Assembly (NCBI GenBank): GCA_965279095.1
Contig: CBDIHH010000006.1
Coordinates: 434,001-498,000 of the forward strand
Length of the DNA stretch: 64,000 bases
Source: CBDIHH01 sp965279095
Lineage (GTDB): Bacteria > Pseudomonadota > Alphaproteobacteria > Caulobacterales > Caulobacteraceae
Direction: 5' to 3'
Shown: positions 1 through 8,822 of the stretch, one piece after another
Position numbering within the stretch: the stretch's first letter is position 1
Layout of the letters: every line of letters starts with the position of its first letter
Program-made: the position numbers and the translations under genes
Notes under the pieces: generated by a model
The model's database searches: none
What the model was told of the DNA's origin: nothing
Seen by the model: the letters and a program-made list of their open reading frames with translations, nothing else

Positions 1-361
1 GAACCTGGGCCCGGCGCGCGAACGCGCCCGGACCCACGCCGGCCTGCATCGGATCCCCTGTGGGAATGAGGGGCGATCCGGGGGCGCGCGACGAGGGCCG
101 CGCCGCCACCTCCTGGCTCTCGCGCTGGCTGTTGGGCTTTTGGACCACGCCGCCGCCGTGGGGCAGACGGAAGGTCTTGGGCTGGGCGAAGAACAGCAGG
201 CCGGGGGTCGGCTCCAGCCGTCCGGATTCGCTTTCCAGCGGGTAGCCCTCTCGCCGGTCCTCTCGGCGCAGATAGAGCACCAACCCCAGGAAGAAGAGGG
301 TGAAGGACAGAAGGATGAGGGCTGTCAGGTCGAACGTGCCGAAGAATTCGATGGTGTGCAT
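1..361 (-). CDS. puhA: Photosynthetic reaction centre H subunit PuhA (N-terminal part, cut by window edge)
   Basis: PuhA is the cytoplasmic-side H subunit of the purple-bacterial type II reaction centre, which stabilises the L/M core and the QB site. About 120 N-terminal residues are visible, starting at the ATG at 361. They contain the single transmembrane helix (residues about 11-31, LTALILLSFTLFFFLGLVLY) followed by LRREDRREGYPLE and the TPGLLFFAQPKTFRLPHGGG stretch typical of H subunits. The start overlaps the lhaA stop as TGATG, so it is the last visible gene of the bchF-to-puhA operon. The C-terminal PRC-barrel domain lies outside the window. Identity is secure from sequence and position. 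Confidence 0.93.
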   Translation of the reverse strand, partial: MHTIEFFGTFDLTALILLSFTLFFLGLVLYLRREDRREGYPLESESGRLEPTPGLLFFAQPKTFRLPHGGGVVQKPNSQRESQEVAARPSSRAPGSPLIPTGDPMQAGVGPGAFARRAQV

Positions 362-1890
362 CACGCACCTCCGGTTGGTGTCAGTTCAGGCGGGGAATCC
401 AGCCAGGGCAGACGCGCGGGTTGAGCCGTCGCGCGATCGGCGGCGCCCGATCGGACCAGGGGCCCGATCGCCACGAGGGTGCCGAACAGAAGGCACAACT
501 CGATCAGGTAGACGGCCGTGTAGCCGGTGGCCGAGCCGGTCAGGGCCGGCCCCAGCCGCCCGGCGGCGGCCAGGGAGCCGATGAGGTCGCACAGCAGGCC
601 GCCCGCGGCGATGGCGAGACCGGCGGCGGCGGCCTGGACCGCGCCCCAGGCGCCGAGGGCCAGCCCCGCCGCGTCGCCCGCGGCCATGGCCATGGAGGCG
701 GTGAGGGTGCCGTGGGCGAACAGGCCGGCGCCCAGGCCCACCAGGGCGACGCCGGCGGCGAACAGGGCGGGGGAGTGCACGGGGGCGGCGAAGATCACAG
801 CGGCGAAGGCGACCAGCCCGGCCATGGCGCCGAAGCCGGCGACCCGGTAGGGGTCGGCCCCGCGGTTGAGCGCGCGGGCGGCCAGGCCCAGACCGGCGCC
901 GCCGCCGATCGCCAGCAGGGCGGTGAAGGCGGTGGTGGCGCCCACGGGCAAGTGCAGCACCTTGCCGCCGTAGGGCTCGAGCAGCACGTCCTGCATGCTG
1001 AAGGCGACGGTGCCCATGCCGATGGCCACCAGCCGGCGACGGGCCCGGCCCAGCTTCATATAGGCGCGCCAGGACTCGCCGAAGCCGATGGTGGGCTTGC
1101 CGTCCGGCGCCCGGTTCGGATTGCGCGGCTCCTGCTTCCACAGGGCGACCCCGTTCAGCACCATGGTGATCACCGCGGCGCCCTGGATGCACTGGATCAG
1201 CTTCAGCTGGCTGAAGGGGTGCAGCAGCGCGCCGAAACTGACCGCCGTGACCACGGTGCCCAGCAGAAGCATCATGCACAGCAGGGCCACCACCTTGGGC
1301 CGCACATGGGCGGGGGCAAGATCGGTGGCCAGGGCCAGGCCGGCCGTCTGGGTCATATGCAGGCCGACGCCGGTCATCAGGAAGGCCAGGGCCGAGGCCG
1401 CCTGGCCGATCACCGGCGGCCCCCGGCTGTCGCCCGACAGCAGGATCAGGGCGAAGGGCATGATCGCCAGGCCGCCGAACTGCAGCATGGTGCCGAACCA
1501 CAGGTAGGGGACGCGGCGCCAGCCCAGGGCCGATCGGTGGGTGTCGGACTTGTGGCCCACGATCATGCGGATCGGCGAGAACACCATGGGCAGGGCGATC
1601 ATGGTCGCCACCAGCCACGCCGGCAGGCCCAGCTCGACGATCATCACCCGGTTCAGGGTGCCAATGAGCAGCACGGCGGCCATGCCCACCGTGACTTGGA
1701 ACAGCGACAGGCGCAGCAGGCGGGGCAGGGGCAGTTCCGGCGTCGCCGAATCGGCGAAGGGCAGCAGGCCCAGGCCGACATTGCGCCACGACCAGGGCGA
1801 CAGCGGCCGCGGTCCGCCGGCGGGCGGCCCCGTCAGATCGTCTGGCAGGAGCCGCCAGATGCCGACCGGTATGGGCCGCGGCTGCCTCAT
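361..1890 (-). CDS. lhaA: LhaA, PucC-family light-harvesting 1 assembly protein
   Basis: This is a 509-residue polytopic membrane protein of the PucC/LhaA branch of the major facilitator superfamily. In purple bacteria LhaA sits between bchM and puhA and is needed for LH1 assembly or pigment delivery. About twelve hydrophobic helices are visible, with family landmarks LNRVMIVELGLPAWLVA and SDTHRSALGWRRVPYLW near the N-terminus. The ATG at 1890 overlaps the bchM stop as ATGA, which decides the start; the reading frame stays open far upstream, but that part is a shadow of bchM. The fixed order bchM-lhaA-puhA makes the assignment safe. Confidence 0.93.
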   Translation of the reverse strand: MRQPRPIPVGIWRLLPDDLTGPPAGGPRPLSPWSWRNVGLGLLPFADSATPELPLPRLLRLSLFQVTVGMAAVLLIGTLNRVMIVELGLPAWLVATMIALPMVFSPIRMIVGHKSDTHRSALGWRRVPYLWFGTMLQFGGLAIMPFALILLSGDSRGPPVIGQAASALAFLMTGVGLHMTQTAGLALATDLAPAHVRPKVVALLCMMLLLGTVVTAVSFGALLHPFSQLKLIQCIQGAAVITMVLNGVALWKQEPRNPNRAPDGKPTIGFGESWRAYMKLGRARRRLVAIGMGTVAFSMQDVLLEPYGGKVLHLPVGATTAFTALLAIGGGAGLGLAARALNRGADPYRVAGFGAMAGLVAFAAVIFAAPVHSPALFAAGVALVGLGAGLFAHGTLTASMAMAAGDAAGLALGAWGAVQAAAAGLAIAAGGLLCDLIGSLAAAGRLGPALTGSATGYTAVYLIELCLLFGTLVAIGPLVRSGAADRATAQPARLPWLDSPPELTPTGGA

Positions 1891-2585
1891 CGGCGCACCA
1901 GCTCCATCGCTTGCGAGGTGTAGAAGCCGTTGACGATCCGCTCGGTGCGGCCGATCCGCCAGCCGGCCAGATCCGCGGATTCCTCGATGCCGCGGCGCAG
2001 ACGCCCTTCCGACACCGGCTCGATGGCCGGGGCGCGGTCCGCCCTCGGGAACATCAGGCCCGCCGCATGCATGACCGACAGGGCGGGGGTGCGCGGCGCG
2101 AAGGTGAAGACGATCGATCCGCGGGTGCGCCGGCCGAGCTCCGCCAGCACCCGCAGGATTTCTGGGGTGGGATAGTGGATCAGCGAATCCATCGCCAGCA
2201 CATGGTCGAAGGCGCCGTGCTGGGGATCGAGCAGGTCGCCGACGCGGAAATCGATGGCGCCGGGAGCCGGGTCGGCGGGGGCGCGTTCCCGGGCCAGGTC
2301 GATCAGGTTGGCGGCCACGTCCACCGCGGTCACCTGGGCGCCGCGCCTGGCCATCTCGACGGTCACCGCGCCGGTGCCGCAACCGGCGTCCAGCAGGCTC
2401 AAGCCGGTCATGTCCCCGGGCAGCCACGAGATCAACAGGTCGCGCATGCGGTCGCGGCCCTGGCGGACGGTGGCGCGAATGCGGCTGACCGGGGTGTCGG
2501 TGGTCAACTGCGCCCAGGCTTCCAGGGCGGTGGCGTTGAAGTAGGTCTGCAGGCGACCCCGGCGCTCGACGTAGGTCGTGCTCAT
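1887..2585 (-). CDS. bchM: Magnesium-protoporphyrin IX O-methyltransferase BchM
   Basis: BchM transfers a methyl group from SAM to Mg-protoporphyrin IX, the step after Mg chelation in bacteriochlorophyll synthesis. The 232-residue protein has a class I methyltransferase fold: motif I LLDAGCGTGAVTVEMA at about 64-79, the acidic post-I strand VTAVDV, and DHVLAMDSLIHYP as the motif II region. The start at 2585 (MSTTYVERRG) shares one base with the bchL stop (TAATG), and the longer open frame upstream lies inside bchL. Its 3' end overlaps lhaA by four bases, indicating translational coupling. Confidence 0.95.
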   Translation of the reverse strand: MSTTYVERRGRLQTYFNATALEAWAQLTTDTPVSRIRATVRQGRDRMRDLLISWLPGDMTGLSLLDAGCGTGAVTVEMARRGAQVTAVDVAANLIDLARERAPADPAPGAIDFRVGDLLDPQHGAFDHVLAMDSLIHYPTPEILRVLAELGRRTRGSIVFTFAPRTPALSVMHAAGLMFPRADRAPAIEPVSEGRLRRGIEESADLAGWRIGRTERIVNGFYTSQAMELVRR

Positions 2586-3484
2586 TATTCGAATCCCAGG
2601 AAGTCGAAGATGTCGCGATCCTTCATCGGCGCCACGTCGAACTGCGTGTTCCCGACCCACAGGCTGGCGGCCAGGCGCATGTATTCCTTCAGGACCGCGT
2701 CCAATTCCGGCGAGGACTCCATCTCGAACAGGGTGGACTTCTTCAGCCGGCTGCGGCGGATCACGTCGAGATCCGGGAAGTGCGCGATCCGCTCCAGGCC
2801 GATGGCCGAATTGAAGCGATCGATCTGGTCCGTGTCCGAGCTGCGGTTGGCGATCATCCCGCCCAGGCGAACGTCATAGTTCTTCGACTTCGCGCGGATG
2901 GCGGCGATGATCCGGTTCATCGCGAAGATGGAGTCGAAGTCGTTGGCGGCGACCACCAGGGCGCGCTCGGCATGCTGCAGCGGCGCGGCGAACCCGCCGC
3001 AGACCACATCGCCCAGCACGTCGAAGATCACCACGTCGGTGTCCTCCAGCAGGCGATGCTCCTTCAGCAGCTTGACGGTCTGGCCGACCACATAGCCGCC
3101 GCAGCCGGTGCCGGCGGGCGGCCCCCCGGCCTCCACGCACATCACCCCGTTGTAGCCCTCGTAGACATAGTCCTCGGGGCGCAGTTCCTCGCTGTGAAAC
3201 TCCACCGACTCCAGCACATCGATCACCGTGGGCATCAGCTTCTTGGTGAGGGTGAAGGTGGAGTCGTGTTTGGGGTCGCAGCCGATCTGCAGCACCCGCT
3301 TGCCGAGCTTCGAGAAGGCCGCCGACAGGTTCGAGGAGGTGGTGCTCTTGCCGATGCCGCCCTTGCCGTAGATGGCGAACACCTTGGCCTTGCCGATCTT
3401 CACATCGGGATCGAGCTGCACCTGCACGCTGCCTTCGCCGTCGCCGCGACGGGTAAGGGCTCTGGGGAGGTCGAGAATGGTCAT
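2585..3484 (-). CDS. bchL: Light-independent protochlorophyllide reductase iron protein BchL
   Basis: BchL is the NifH-like ATPase that passes electrons to the BchN/BchB core of dark-operative protochlorophyllide reductase. The 299-residue protein shows the P-loop GKGGIGKST (about 40-48), the GCDPKHDST switch segment, and the two cluster-ligating cysteines Cys128 (GTGCGG) and Cys162 (GDVVCGG), which bridge the dimer through a 4Fe-4S cluster. The ATG at 3484 is preceded by an AAGGA-type ribosome site in the 16-base gap after bchH. The enzyme is oxygen-sensitive, which fits control by oxygen-responsive regulators encoded nearby. Confidence 0.97.
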   Translation of the reverse strand: MTILDLPRALTRRGDGEGSVQVQLDPDVKIGKAKVFAIYGKGGIGKSTTSSNLSAAFSKLGKRVLQIGCDPKHDSTFTLTKKLMPTVIDVLESVEFHSEELRPEDYVYEGYNGVMCVEAGGPPAGTGCGGYVVGQTVKLLKEHRLLEDTDVVIFDVLGDVVCGGFAAPLQHAERALVVAANDFDSIFAMNRIIAAIRAKSKNYDVRLGGMIANRSSDTDQIDRFNSAIGLERIAHFPDLDVIRRSRLKKSTLFEMESSPELDAVLKEYMRLAASLWVGNTQFDVAPMKDRDIFDFLGFE

Positions 3485-3500
3485 GGTGTGTCCTTGCGCC

Positions 3501-6500
3501 TCATGCCGCCGCCAGGACGCCTTCGAGGCGGTCCTCAAGCTCATCGCTGGCCTGACGCAACGCCGCCAGCGTGGCCTCGTCGGGGGTCCAGTAGTTACGG
3601 TCCGAAGCCTCCATCAGCCGCCGGGCCATGCGGACGGAGGCCTTGGGATTGAGCTCGGCCAGGCGGGCGCGCATCTGCGCGTCCAGCACATAGGTTTCGC
3701 TGATCTGCTGGTAGATCCAGGCCGGCACCTGGCCGGTGGTGGCTGACCAGCCGAGGGTGTTGGTGACCTGGGCCTCGATCTGCCGCACGCCCTCATAGCC
3801 GTGCTTCAGCAGGTCCTCGTACCAGCCCGGGTTCAGCATGCGGGTGCGGGTCTCCAGCGCCACCTGTTCGGCCAGGGTGCGGACCTTGCCCTCGCCCTGG
3901 GTCTGGTCGCCGATATAGACCGGCGCGTCGGAACCCTTGGCCCGGCGCACGGCGCGGCTGATCCCGCCCAGGGTGTCGACATAGTGGTCGATGGAGGTGA
4001 CGCCGAGCTCGACCGACTCGATGTTCTGGTAGGCGAAGTCGACCCGCTTGAGGATGGTCTCCAGCACCGCCGAACTCTTCACCGGCTTGCCGGTGCGGCC
4101 ATAGGCGAAGCACTTGCGCGCCTGGTAGGCGTCCGCCAGTTCGTTCTCGTCGGTCCAGCAGCCGGCGTCGATCAACTGGTTGACGTTGGCGCCGTAGGCG
4201 CCGTCGGCGTTGGAGAAGACGCGCAGGGCGGCGGTCTCCAGATCCCCGCCCATCAGCGCCTGGTGCTCCAGGGCGTGCTTGCGGATGAAGTTCTGCTCCA
4301 GCGGCTCATCGGCGGTGGCGGCCAGCCAGGCCGCCTCGGCCAGCATCCGCGTCTGCAGGGCCAGAAGGTCGCGGAAGATGCCCGACAGGGTCATCACCAC
4401 GTCGATGCGCGGGCGGCCCAGCTCCTCGAGGGGGATCAGGCTGGCCCCGCAAAGGCGTCCGTAGGAGTCGAACCGCGGCCGCGCGCCCATCAGGGCCAGG
4501 GCCTGGGCGATCGGCGCGCCTTCGCTCTTCAGGTTGTCCGAACCCCACAGCACCAGGGCGATGGATTCAGGGAAGCGGTCGGTCTCGGCGTGGTGGCGGT
4601 CGAGGATCCGCTGGGCCTGGCGGGCGCCGTCGCTCATGGCGTAGGCGCTGGGCAGGCGGAAGGGATCGAAGCCGTGCATGTTGCGGCCCGTGGGCAGGAT
4701 GTCCGGGGTCCGCACCAGGTCCCCGCCGGGGGCAGGCCGGATGAAGCCGCCGTCCAGGGCGTGGATCAGGGCCGCGATCTCATGGTCGCCGGCCAGCAGC
4801 GTGCTGGCCCGCGACAGTTCGGCCAGCCATGCCGTGACAGCCTTGGTCGGCCGCGCGCCCCCGGCGATGCAGGCCTCCTCGGGGGAGGCCCCGGCCACCA
4901 GGGCCTCGAGCGTCGCCCGCGCCGTGGGCTCGCCGCCGCGGGTCTGGTCCATGGCCGCCAGCAGTTCGACCCGTTCCTCCGGCGAGGCGCCGTCGCCCAC
5001 CACGTGCAGGCCGCGGGGGATCAGGGTCTGTTCGAGTTCGAAGACCTGCTCGCCGATGGCTTGGGCGATGGCGTCGTCGCCGACCAGCGTCGGATCGACG
5101 GCCAGGTCCAGGGCTTCGGCCTGGGTGGTCATCAAGGCGGCGAGGTCGCGCCGCTCGGCGGTGGCGTCCGGGCTGACGCGGCGGCGGCGCTGGATCGTGT
5201 CCTTCAGGTCCAGCAGGCCCTTGTAGAGCCCGGCCTGGGCGATCGGCGGGGTCAGGTAGCTGACCAGGGTCGCCCCCGACCGGCGCTTGGCCAGGGCGCC
5301 TTCGGACGGGTTGTTGGCGGCGTAGAGATACAGGTTGGGCAGGTCGCCGATCAGCCGTTCCGGCCAGCAGTCGCCGGACAGGCCAACCTGCTTGCCGGGC
5401 ATGAACTCCAGGGCGCCATGGGTGCCGAAGTGGAGCACGGCGTGGGCGGCGAAGTCCTCGCGCAGATAGCGGTAGAAGGCCGAGAAGGCGTGGGTCGGGG
5501 CGAAGCCGTTCTCGAACAGCAGCCGCATCGGGTCGCCCTCGTAGCCGAAGCCGGGCTGCAGGCCGACGAAGACATTGCCGAACTGCTCTCCGAGTACGAA
5601 CAGCGAGCGCCCGTCGGTCAGCTTCTTGCCGGGGGCCGGGCCCCACTGGTTCTCGATGGCCGCCAGGTGTGGTTCGCGCCGCACATGGTCGTCGACGGGG
5701 ATGCGGACATGAACGTTCGCGTCGGTCCCGTAGCGCTCGGCGTTACCGCCCAGCAGCCGCGCCCGCAGGGCGTCGACCGAAGCGGGAACCTCGACCTGAT
5801 AGCCGGCCGCGGCCATGGCCTTCAGCGTGTTATACAGGGACGCGAACACCGACAGATAGGCTGCGGAGCCGACCGCGCCGGCGTTGGGCGGGAAGTTGAA
5901 CAGCACCACCGCCACCTTGCGGTCCTGGCGCGACGTGCGCCGCAGGGCGACCAGACGGGCGACCTTGGCGGCCAGGGCCTCGGCGCGCTCAGGACAGACG
6001 ACCATCCGCGGCGCTTCGGCGTTGGGCGGGAAGGTGCAGCCTCTGCCGCAGCCGGTGCAGGGCTTGCCCGCGCCGTTCGAGCGGCCGCCGAAGGTGATGG
6101 GCGAGGTGGCCCCGTCCAGTTCCGGCAGCGCCACCATGATGGTGGATTCCACCGGCGAGAGGCCGGCGCTGGATTCGCCCCAGGCCTCCAGGGACTGGAA
6201 CTCCAGCGGATGGGCGCAAATATACGGCAGTCCCAGGCGGGCGAGGGCCGCCTCCGCCGCTTCCGCGTCGTTGTAGGCCGGGCCGCCGACCAGGGAGAAG
6301 CCTGTGAGGGAGACGACCGCGTCCACGCACGGCTGGCCGTCCTTGACGAAGAAGCGGTCGATGGCCGGCCGTCCGTCCAGCCCGCTGGCGAAGGCGGGCA
6401 GGACCTTCAGCCCCTTGGCCTCCAGCGCCCTGATCACTCCGTCGTAGTGTCCGGCGTCGTCCGCCAGCACATAGGACCGCAGGATCAGCACGCCCACCGT

Positions 6501-7283
6501 CCCCGCGGCGGGGAGGTCCAGCGGCGGCAGGGCGTCGGCGGACTGCAGGATGCGGGGCTCGGCGCGGGGGTGATAGAGCCCCACTTCCGGGTATTCGCGC
6601 GGGGCGGGCGCCGCCACGGCGCCCCGGAACTCCCGCCGCGGCCCGTCCGCGTAACGGCCAACCAGGGATCGGATCATCGACCCGAAATTCTCCTGCGAGC
6701 CGGACAGCCAGTACTGCATCGTCAGGAAGTAGGCGCGCAGGTCCTGGGCGGAGCCGGGCAGGAAGCGCAGCAGCTTGGGCAGCCGGCGCAGCATCGCCAT
6801 CTGTCCCGATCCGGAGCTGCCCCCCGACTTGCCCCGCGAGCCGCGCAGCCGCTTCAGCATCCCAAGCGGCCCCTTCTGGGAGCCGTCCATGCGGAAGGGG
6901 CCGAGCTTGGTCAGGCGGATGATCTCGCCGGCGGACATGAGGCCGACCATGGCGTCGCAGTGCTCGCGACGCGCCGCCAGGGCCTCGTGCACCGACTGCA
7001 CGTGGTCCTCCATGAACAGCATCGAGGCCAGGATGATGTCGCCCCGGCCGATGTCCTCGATGCAGTGCGCCAGCGACGCCCGATCGTCGGCCCAGTCCGT
7101 CGCCGCGTGAAAATCGATGGAAAGGCCGGGGATCTCGCGCTTCAGATCCGCCTCGGCGCGCATGGCCACGGCGCTCAGGTGCTTGTCCAGGGTGATGACC
7201 ACCACCCGCACGGGGGCCGGGGCGGCATCCGCTACGTCGGGCGCCGAGGCGCCGCTAGCGCGAGAAGTGGCTTCTGGCGTCAT
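3501..7283 (-). CDS. bchH: Magnesium chelatase subunit H, BchH
   Basis: BchH is the large porphyrin-binding subunit of Mg-chelatase, which with BchI and BchD (not in this window) inserts Mg into protoporphyrin IX at the branch from heme. The protein is 1260 residues, in the usual range or slightly long, and of the CobN/BchH family. Recognisable segments include LMSAGEIIRLTKLGPFRM, the glycine-rich RGKSGGSSGSGQMAMLRRLP loop, GALEFMPGKQVGLSGDCWPE, and a C-terminal WSATTGQVPAWIYQQISETY. The ATG at 7283 (MTPEATSRAS) lies 29 bases inside the end of bchB; further in-frame sequence upstream has no better start. Confidence 0.96.
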   Translation of the reverse strand: MTPEATSRASGASAPDVADAAPAPVRVVVITLDKHLSAVAMRAEADLKREIPGLSIDFHAATDWADDRASLAHCIEDIGRGDIILASMLFMEDHVQSVHEALAARREHCDAMVGLMSAGEIIRLTKLGPFRMDGSQKGPLGMLKRLRGSRGKSGGSSGSGQMAMLRRLPKLLRFLPGSAQDLRAYFLTMQYWLSGSQENFGSMIRSLVGRYADGPRREFRGAVAAPAPREYPEVGLYHPRAEPRILQSADALPPLDLPAAGTVGVLILRSYVLADDAGHYDGVIRALEAKGLKVLPAFASGLDGRPAIDRFFVKDGQPCVDAVVSLTGFSLVGGPAYNDAEAAEAALARLGLPYICAHPLEFQSLEAWGESSAGLSPVESTIMVALPELDGATSPITFGGRSNGAGKPCTGCGRGCTFPPNAEAPRMVVCPERAEALAAKVARLVALRRTSRQDRKVAVVLFNFPPNAGAVGSAAYLSVFASLYNTLKAMAAAGYQVEVPASVDALRARLLGGNAERYGTDANVHVRIPVDDHVRREPHLAAIENQWGPAPGKKLTDGRSLFVLGEQFGNVFVGLQPGFGYEGDPMRLLFENGFAPTHAFSAFYRYLREDFAAHAVLHFGTHGALEFMPGKQVGLSGDCWPERLIGDLPNLYLYAANNPSEGALAKRRSGATLVSYLTPPIAQAGLYKGLLDLKDTIQRRRRVSPDATAERRDLAALMTTQAEALDLAVDPTLVGDDAIAQAIGEQVFELEQTLIPRGLHVVGDGASPEERVELLAAMDQTRGGEPTARATLEALVAGASPEEACIAGGARPTKAVTAWLAELSRASTLLAGDHEIAALIHALDGGFIRPAPGGDLVRTPDILPTGRNMHGFDPFRLPSAYAMSDGARQAQRILDRHHAETDRFPESIALVLWGSDNLKSEGAPIAQALALMGARPRFDSYGRLCGASLIPLEELGRPRIDVVMTLSGIFRDLLALQTRMLAEAAWLAATADEPLEQNFIRKHALEHQALMGGDLETAALRVFSNADGAYGANVNQLIDAGCWTDENELADAYQARKCFAYGRTGKPVKSSAVLETILKRVDFAYQNIESVELGVTSIDHYVDTLGGISRAVRRAKGSDAPVYIGDQTQGEGKVRTLAEQVALETRTRMLNPGWYEDLLKHGYEGVRQIEAQVTNTLGWSATTGQVPAWIYQQISETYVLDAQMRARLAELNPKASVRMARRLMEASDRNYWTPDEATLAALRQASDELEDRLEGVLAAA

Positions 7284-8820
7284 AGAGGGTCTCGATCTGA
7301 ATTTGGGAGAAGCCCATTTCGGCGGCGAATTTCTCGGTGTTGCGCCGCGCCTTTCCACGCACGAAGAAGGGGATTTTCGTCAGCTCCGCCTGGGCCTCGG
7401 CGGTCCATTCGATGCCGCCCGCGGGCGACTCCGACGCCGATGTCGCGAAGGTCGCCGGCTCGGGCGCCACGGGCGTCGACCCGGCGGCCTGATGGCCCGC
7501 GCCCAGGTGCGAGGGGCCCGCCGCGTCGTTGAATTCGAAATCGTCGCGGAACATCACCAGCAGGTGCTCTTCGAGCCCCATCACCAGGGGGTGCACCCAG
7601 GTGTCGAACAGCACATTGGCGCCCTCGAAACCCATCTGCGGCGAATAGCGAGCCGGGAAGTCCTGGACGTGGGAGGGCGCCGAGATCACCGCGCAGGGAA
7701 TGCGCAGGCGCTTGGCGATATGCCGCTCCATCTGCGTGCCGAGCACCAGCTCCGGCTGCAGTTCGGCGATAGCCGCCTCGACCTCGAGGTAGTCGTCGGT
7801 GATCAGGGCGGTGAGGCCATAACCCACGGCGGCGGCGCGCACCTCGCGGGCGAATTCGCGGTTGTAGGCGCCCAGGCCGACCACCTCGAACCCCAGCTCT
7901 TCTGACGCCACCCGCGCGGCGGCGATGGCGTGGCTGGCGTCGCCGAACACGAACACCCGCTTGCCCGTAAGGTAGGTGGAGTCCACCGAGCGCGACCACC
8001 AGGGCATGCGCGACGCGGTCTCGGCCAGCACCGGCTCGGGATCGACCTTGGCCAGGTCCGCGACGGCGCGGATGAACTCGCGGGTAGCGCCGATGCCGAT
8101 GGGCACGGTGTTGATCGCCGGCTGGCCGAACGTCTTCTCGAGCCAGCGGGCCGCCTCGAAGGCGGTCTCGGGGTAGAGGACGACGTTGAAGTCGGCGGCG
8201 GGCAGGCGCGCCAGATCCGCGGGGGACGCCCCCAGGGGCGCCGTGACGTTCACGTCCACGCCCAGGCGGTCCAGCAGTCGGGTGATCTCGGCCACATCGT
8301 CGCGATGGCGAAAGCCCAGGGCGGTGGGGCCCAGGATGTTGCAGGCGGGCCGGGCGCCCGCGGGCCGGGGGGCGGCGGGGGCAGCGGCGAAGCGCCTGAC
8401 CAGCTGGTAGAAGGTCTCCGCCGCACCCCAGCTCTCCTTCTTCTGATAGGAGGGGAGGTCCAGCGCGATCACCGGGATGGGCAGGGCCAGCGCCCGCGCC
8501 AGTCCGCCCGGATCATCCTGGATCAGCTCGGCCGTGCACGAGGCACCCACCAGCATCGCCTGGGGCTGGAAGCGCTCGTAGGCGTCGCGGGCGGCGGTCT
8601 TGAACAGCTCGGCGGTGTCGCCGCCGAGGTCGCGGGCCTGGAAGGTGGTGTAGGTCACCGGCGGGCGCGCGTCGCGGCGCTCGATCATGGTGAACAGCAG
8701 GTCGGCGTAGGTGTCGCCCTGGGGCGCGTGCAGGACGTAGTGGACGTCCTTCATCGCGGTCGCCACCCGCATGGCCCCCACATGGGGCGGGCCTTCATAG
8801 GTCCAGACCGTCAGTTTCAT
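7255..8820 (-). CDS. bchB: Light-independent protochlorophyllide reductase subunit B, BchB
   Basis: BchB is the beta subunit of the nitrogenase-like BchN/BchB catalytic core that reduces ring D of protochlorophyllide. The 521-residue protein begins MKLTVWTYEGPPHVG. Asp36 (in HAPQGDTY) corresponds to the aspartate known to act as the unusual fourth ligand of the NB-cluster in Rhodobacter BchB. The C-terminal tail (about 470-521, ending RSHFSR) carries the small BchB-specific PCP-red-like domain with IPFFVRGKARRNTEKFA. The start lies two bases after the bchN stop, and the end overlaps bchH by 29 bases. Confidence 0.96.
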   Translation of the reverse strand: MKLTVWTYEGPPHVGAMRVATAMKDVHYVLHAPQGDTYADLLFTMIERRDARPPVTYTTFQARDLGGDTAELFKTAARDAYERFQPQAMLVGASCTAELIQDDPGGLARALALPIPVIALDLPSYQKKESWGAAETFYQLVRRFAAAPAAPRPAGARPACNILGPTALGFRHRDDVAEITRLLDRLGVDVNVTAPLGASPADLARLPAADFNVVLYPETAFEAARWLEKTFGQPAINTVPIGIGATREFIRAVADLAKVDPEPVLAETASRMPWWSRSVDSTYLTGKRVFVFGDASHAIAAARVASEELGFEVVGLGAYNREFAREVRAAAVGYGLTALITDDYLEVEAAIAELQPELVLGTQMERHIAKRLRIPCAVISAPSHVQDFPARYSPQMGFEGANVLFDTWVHPLVMGLEEHLLVMFRDDFEFNDAAGPSHLGAGHQAAGSTPVAPEPATFATSASESPAGGIEWTAEAQAELTKIPFFVRGKARRNTEKFAAEMGFSQIQIETLYDARSHFSR

Positions 8821-8822
8821 GC

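Noticed and set aside
421..1923. Long open frame on the plus strand opposite lhaA
   Set aside because: Its product is rich in Q, G, R, A and H with no hydrophobic pattern; it is the antisense shadow of the GC-rich lhaA gene.
3801..7532. 1243-codon open frame on the plus strand opposite bchH
   Set aside because: Low-complexity composition and exact opposition to an unmistakable bchH show that it is a shadow caused by high third-position GC.
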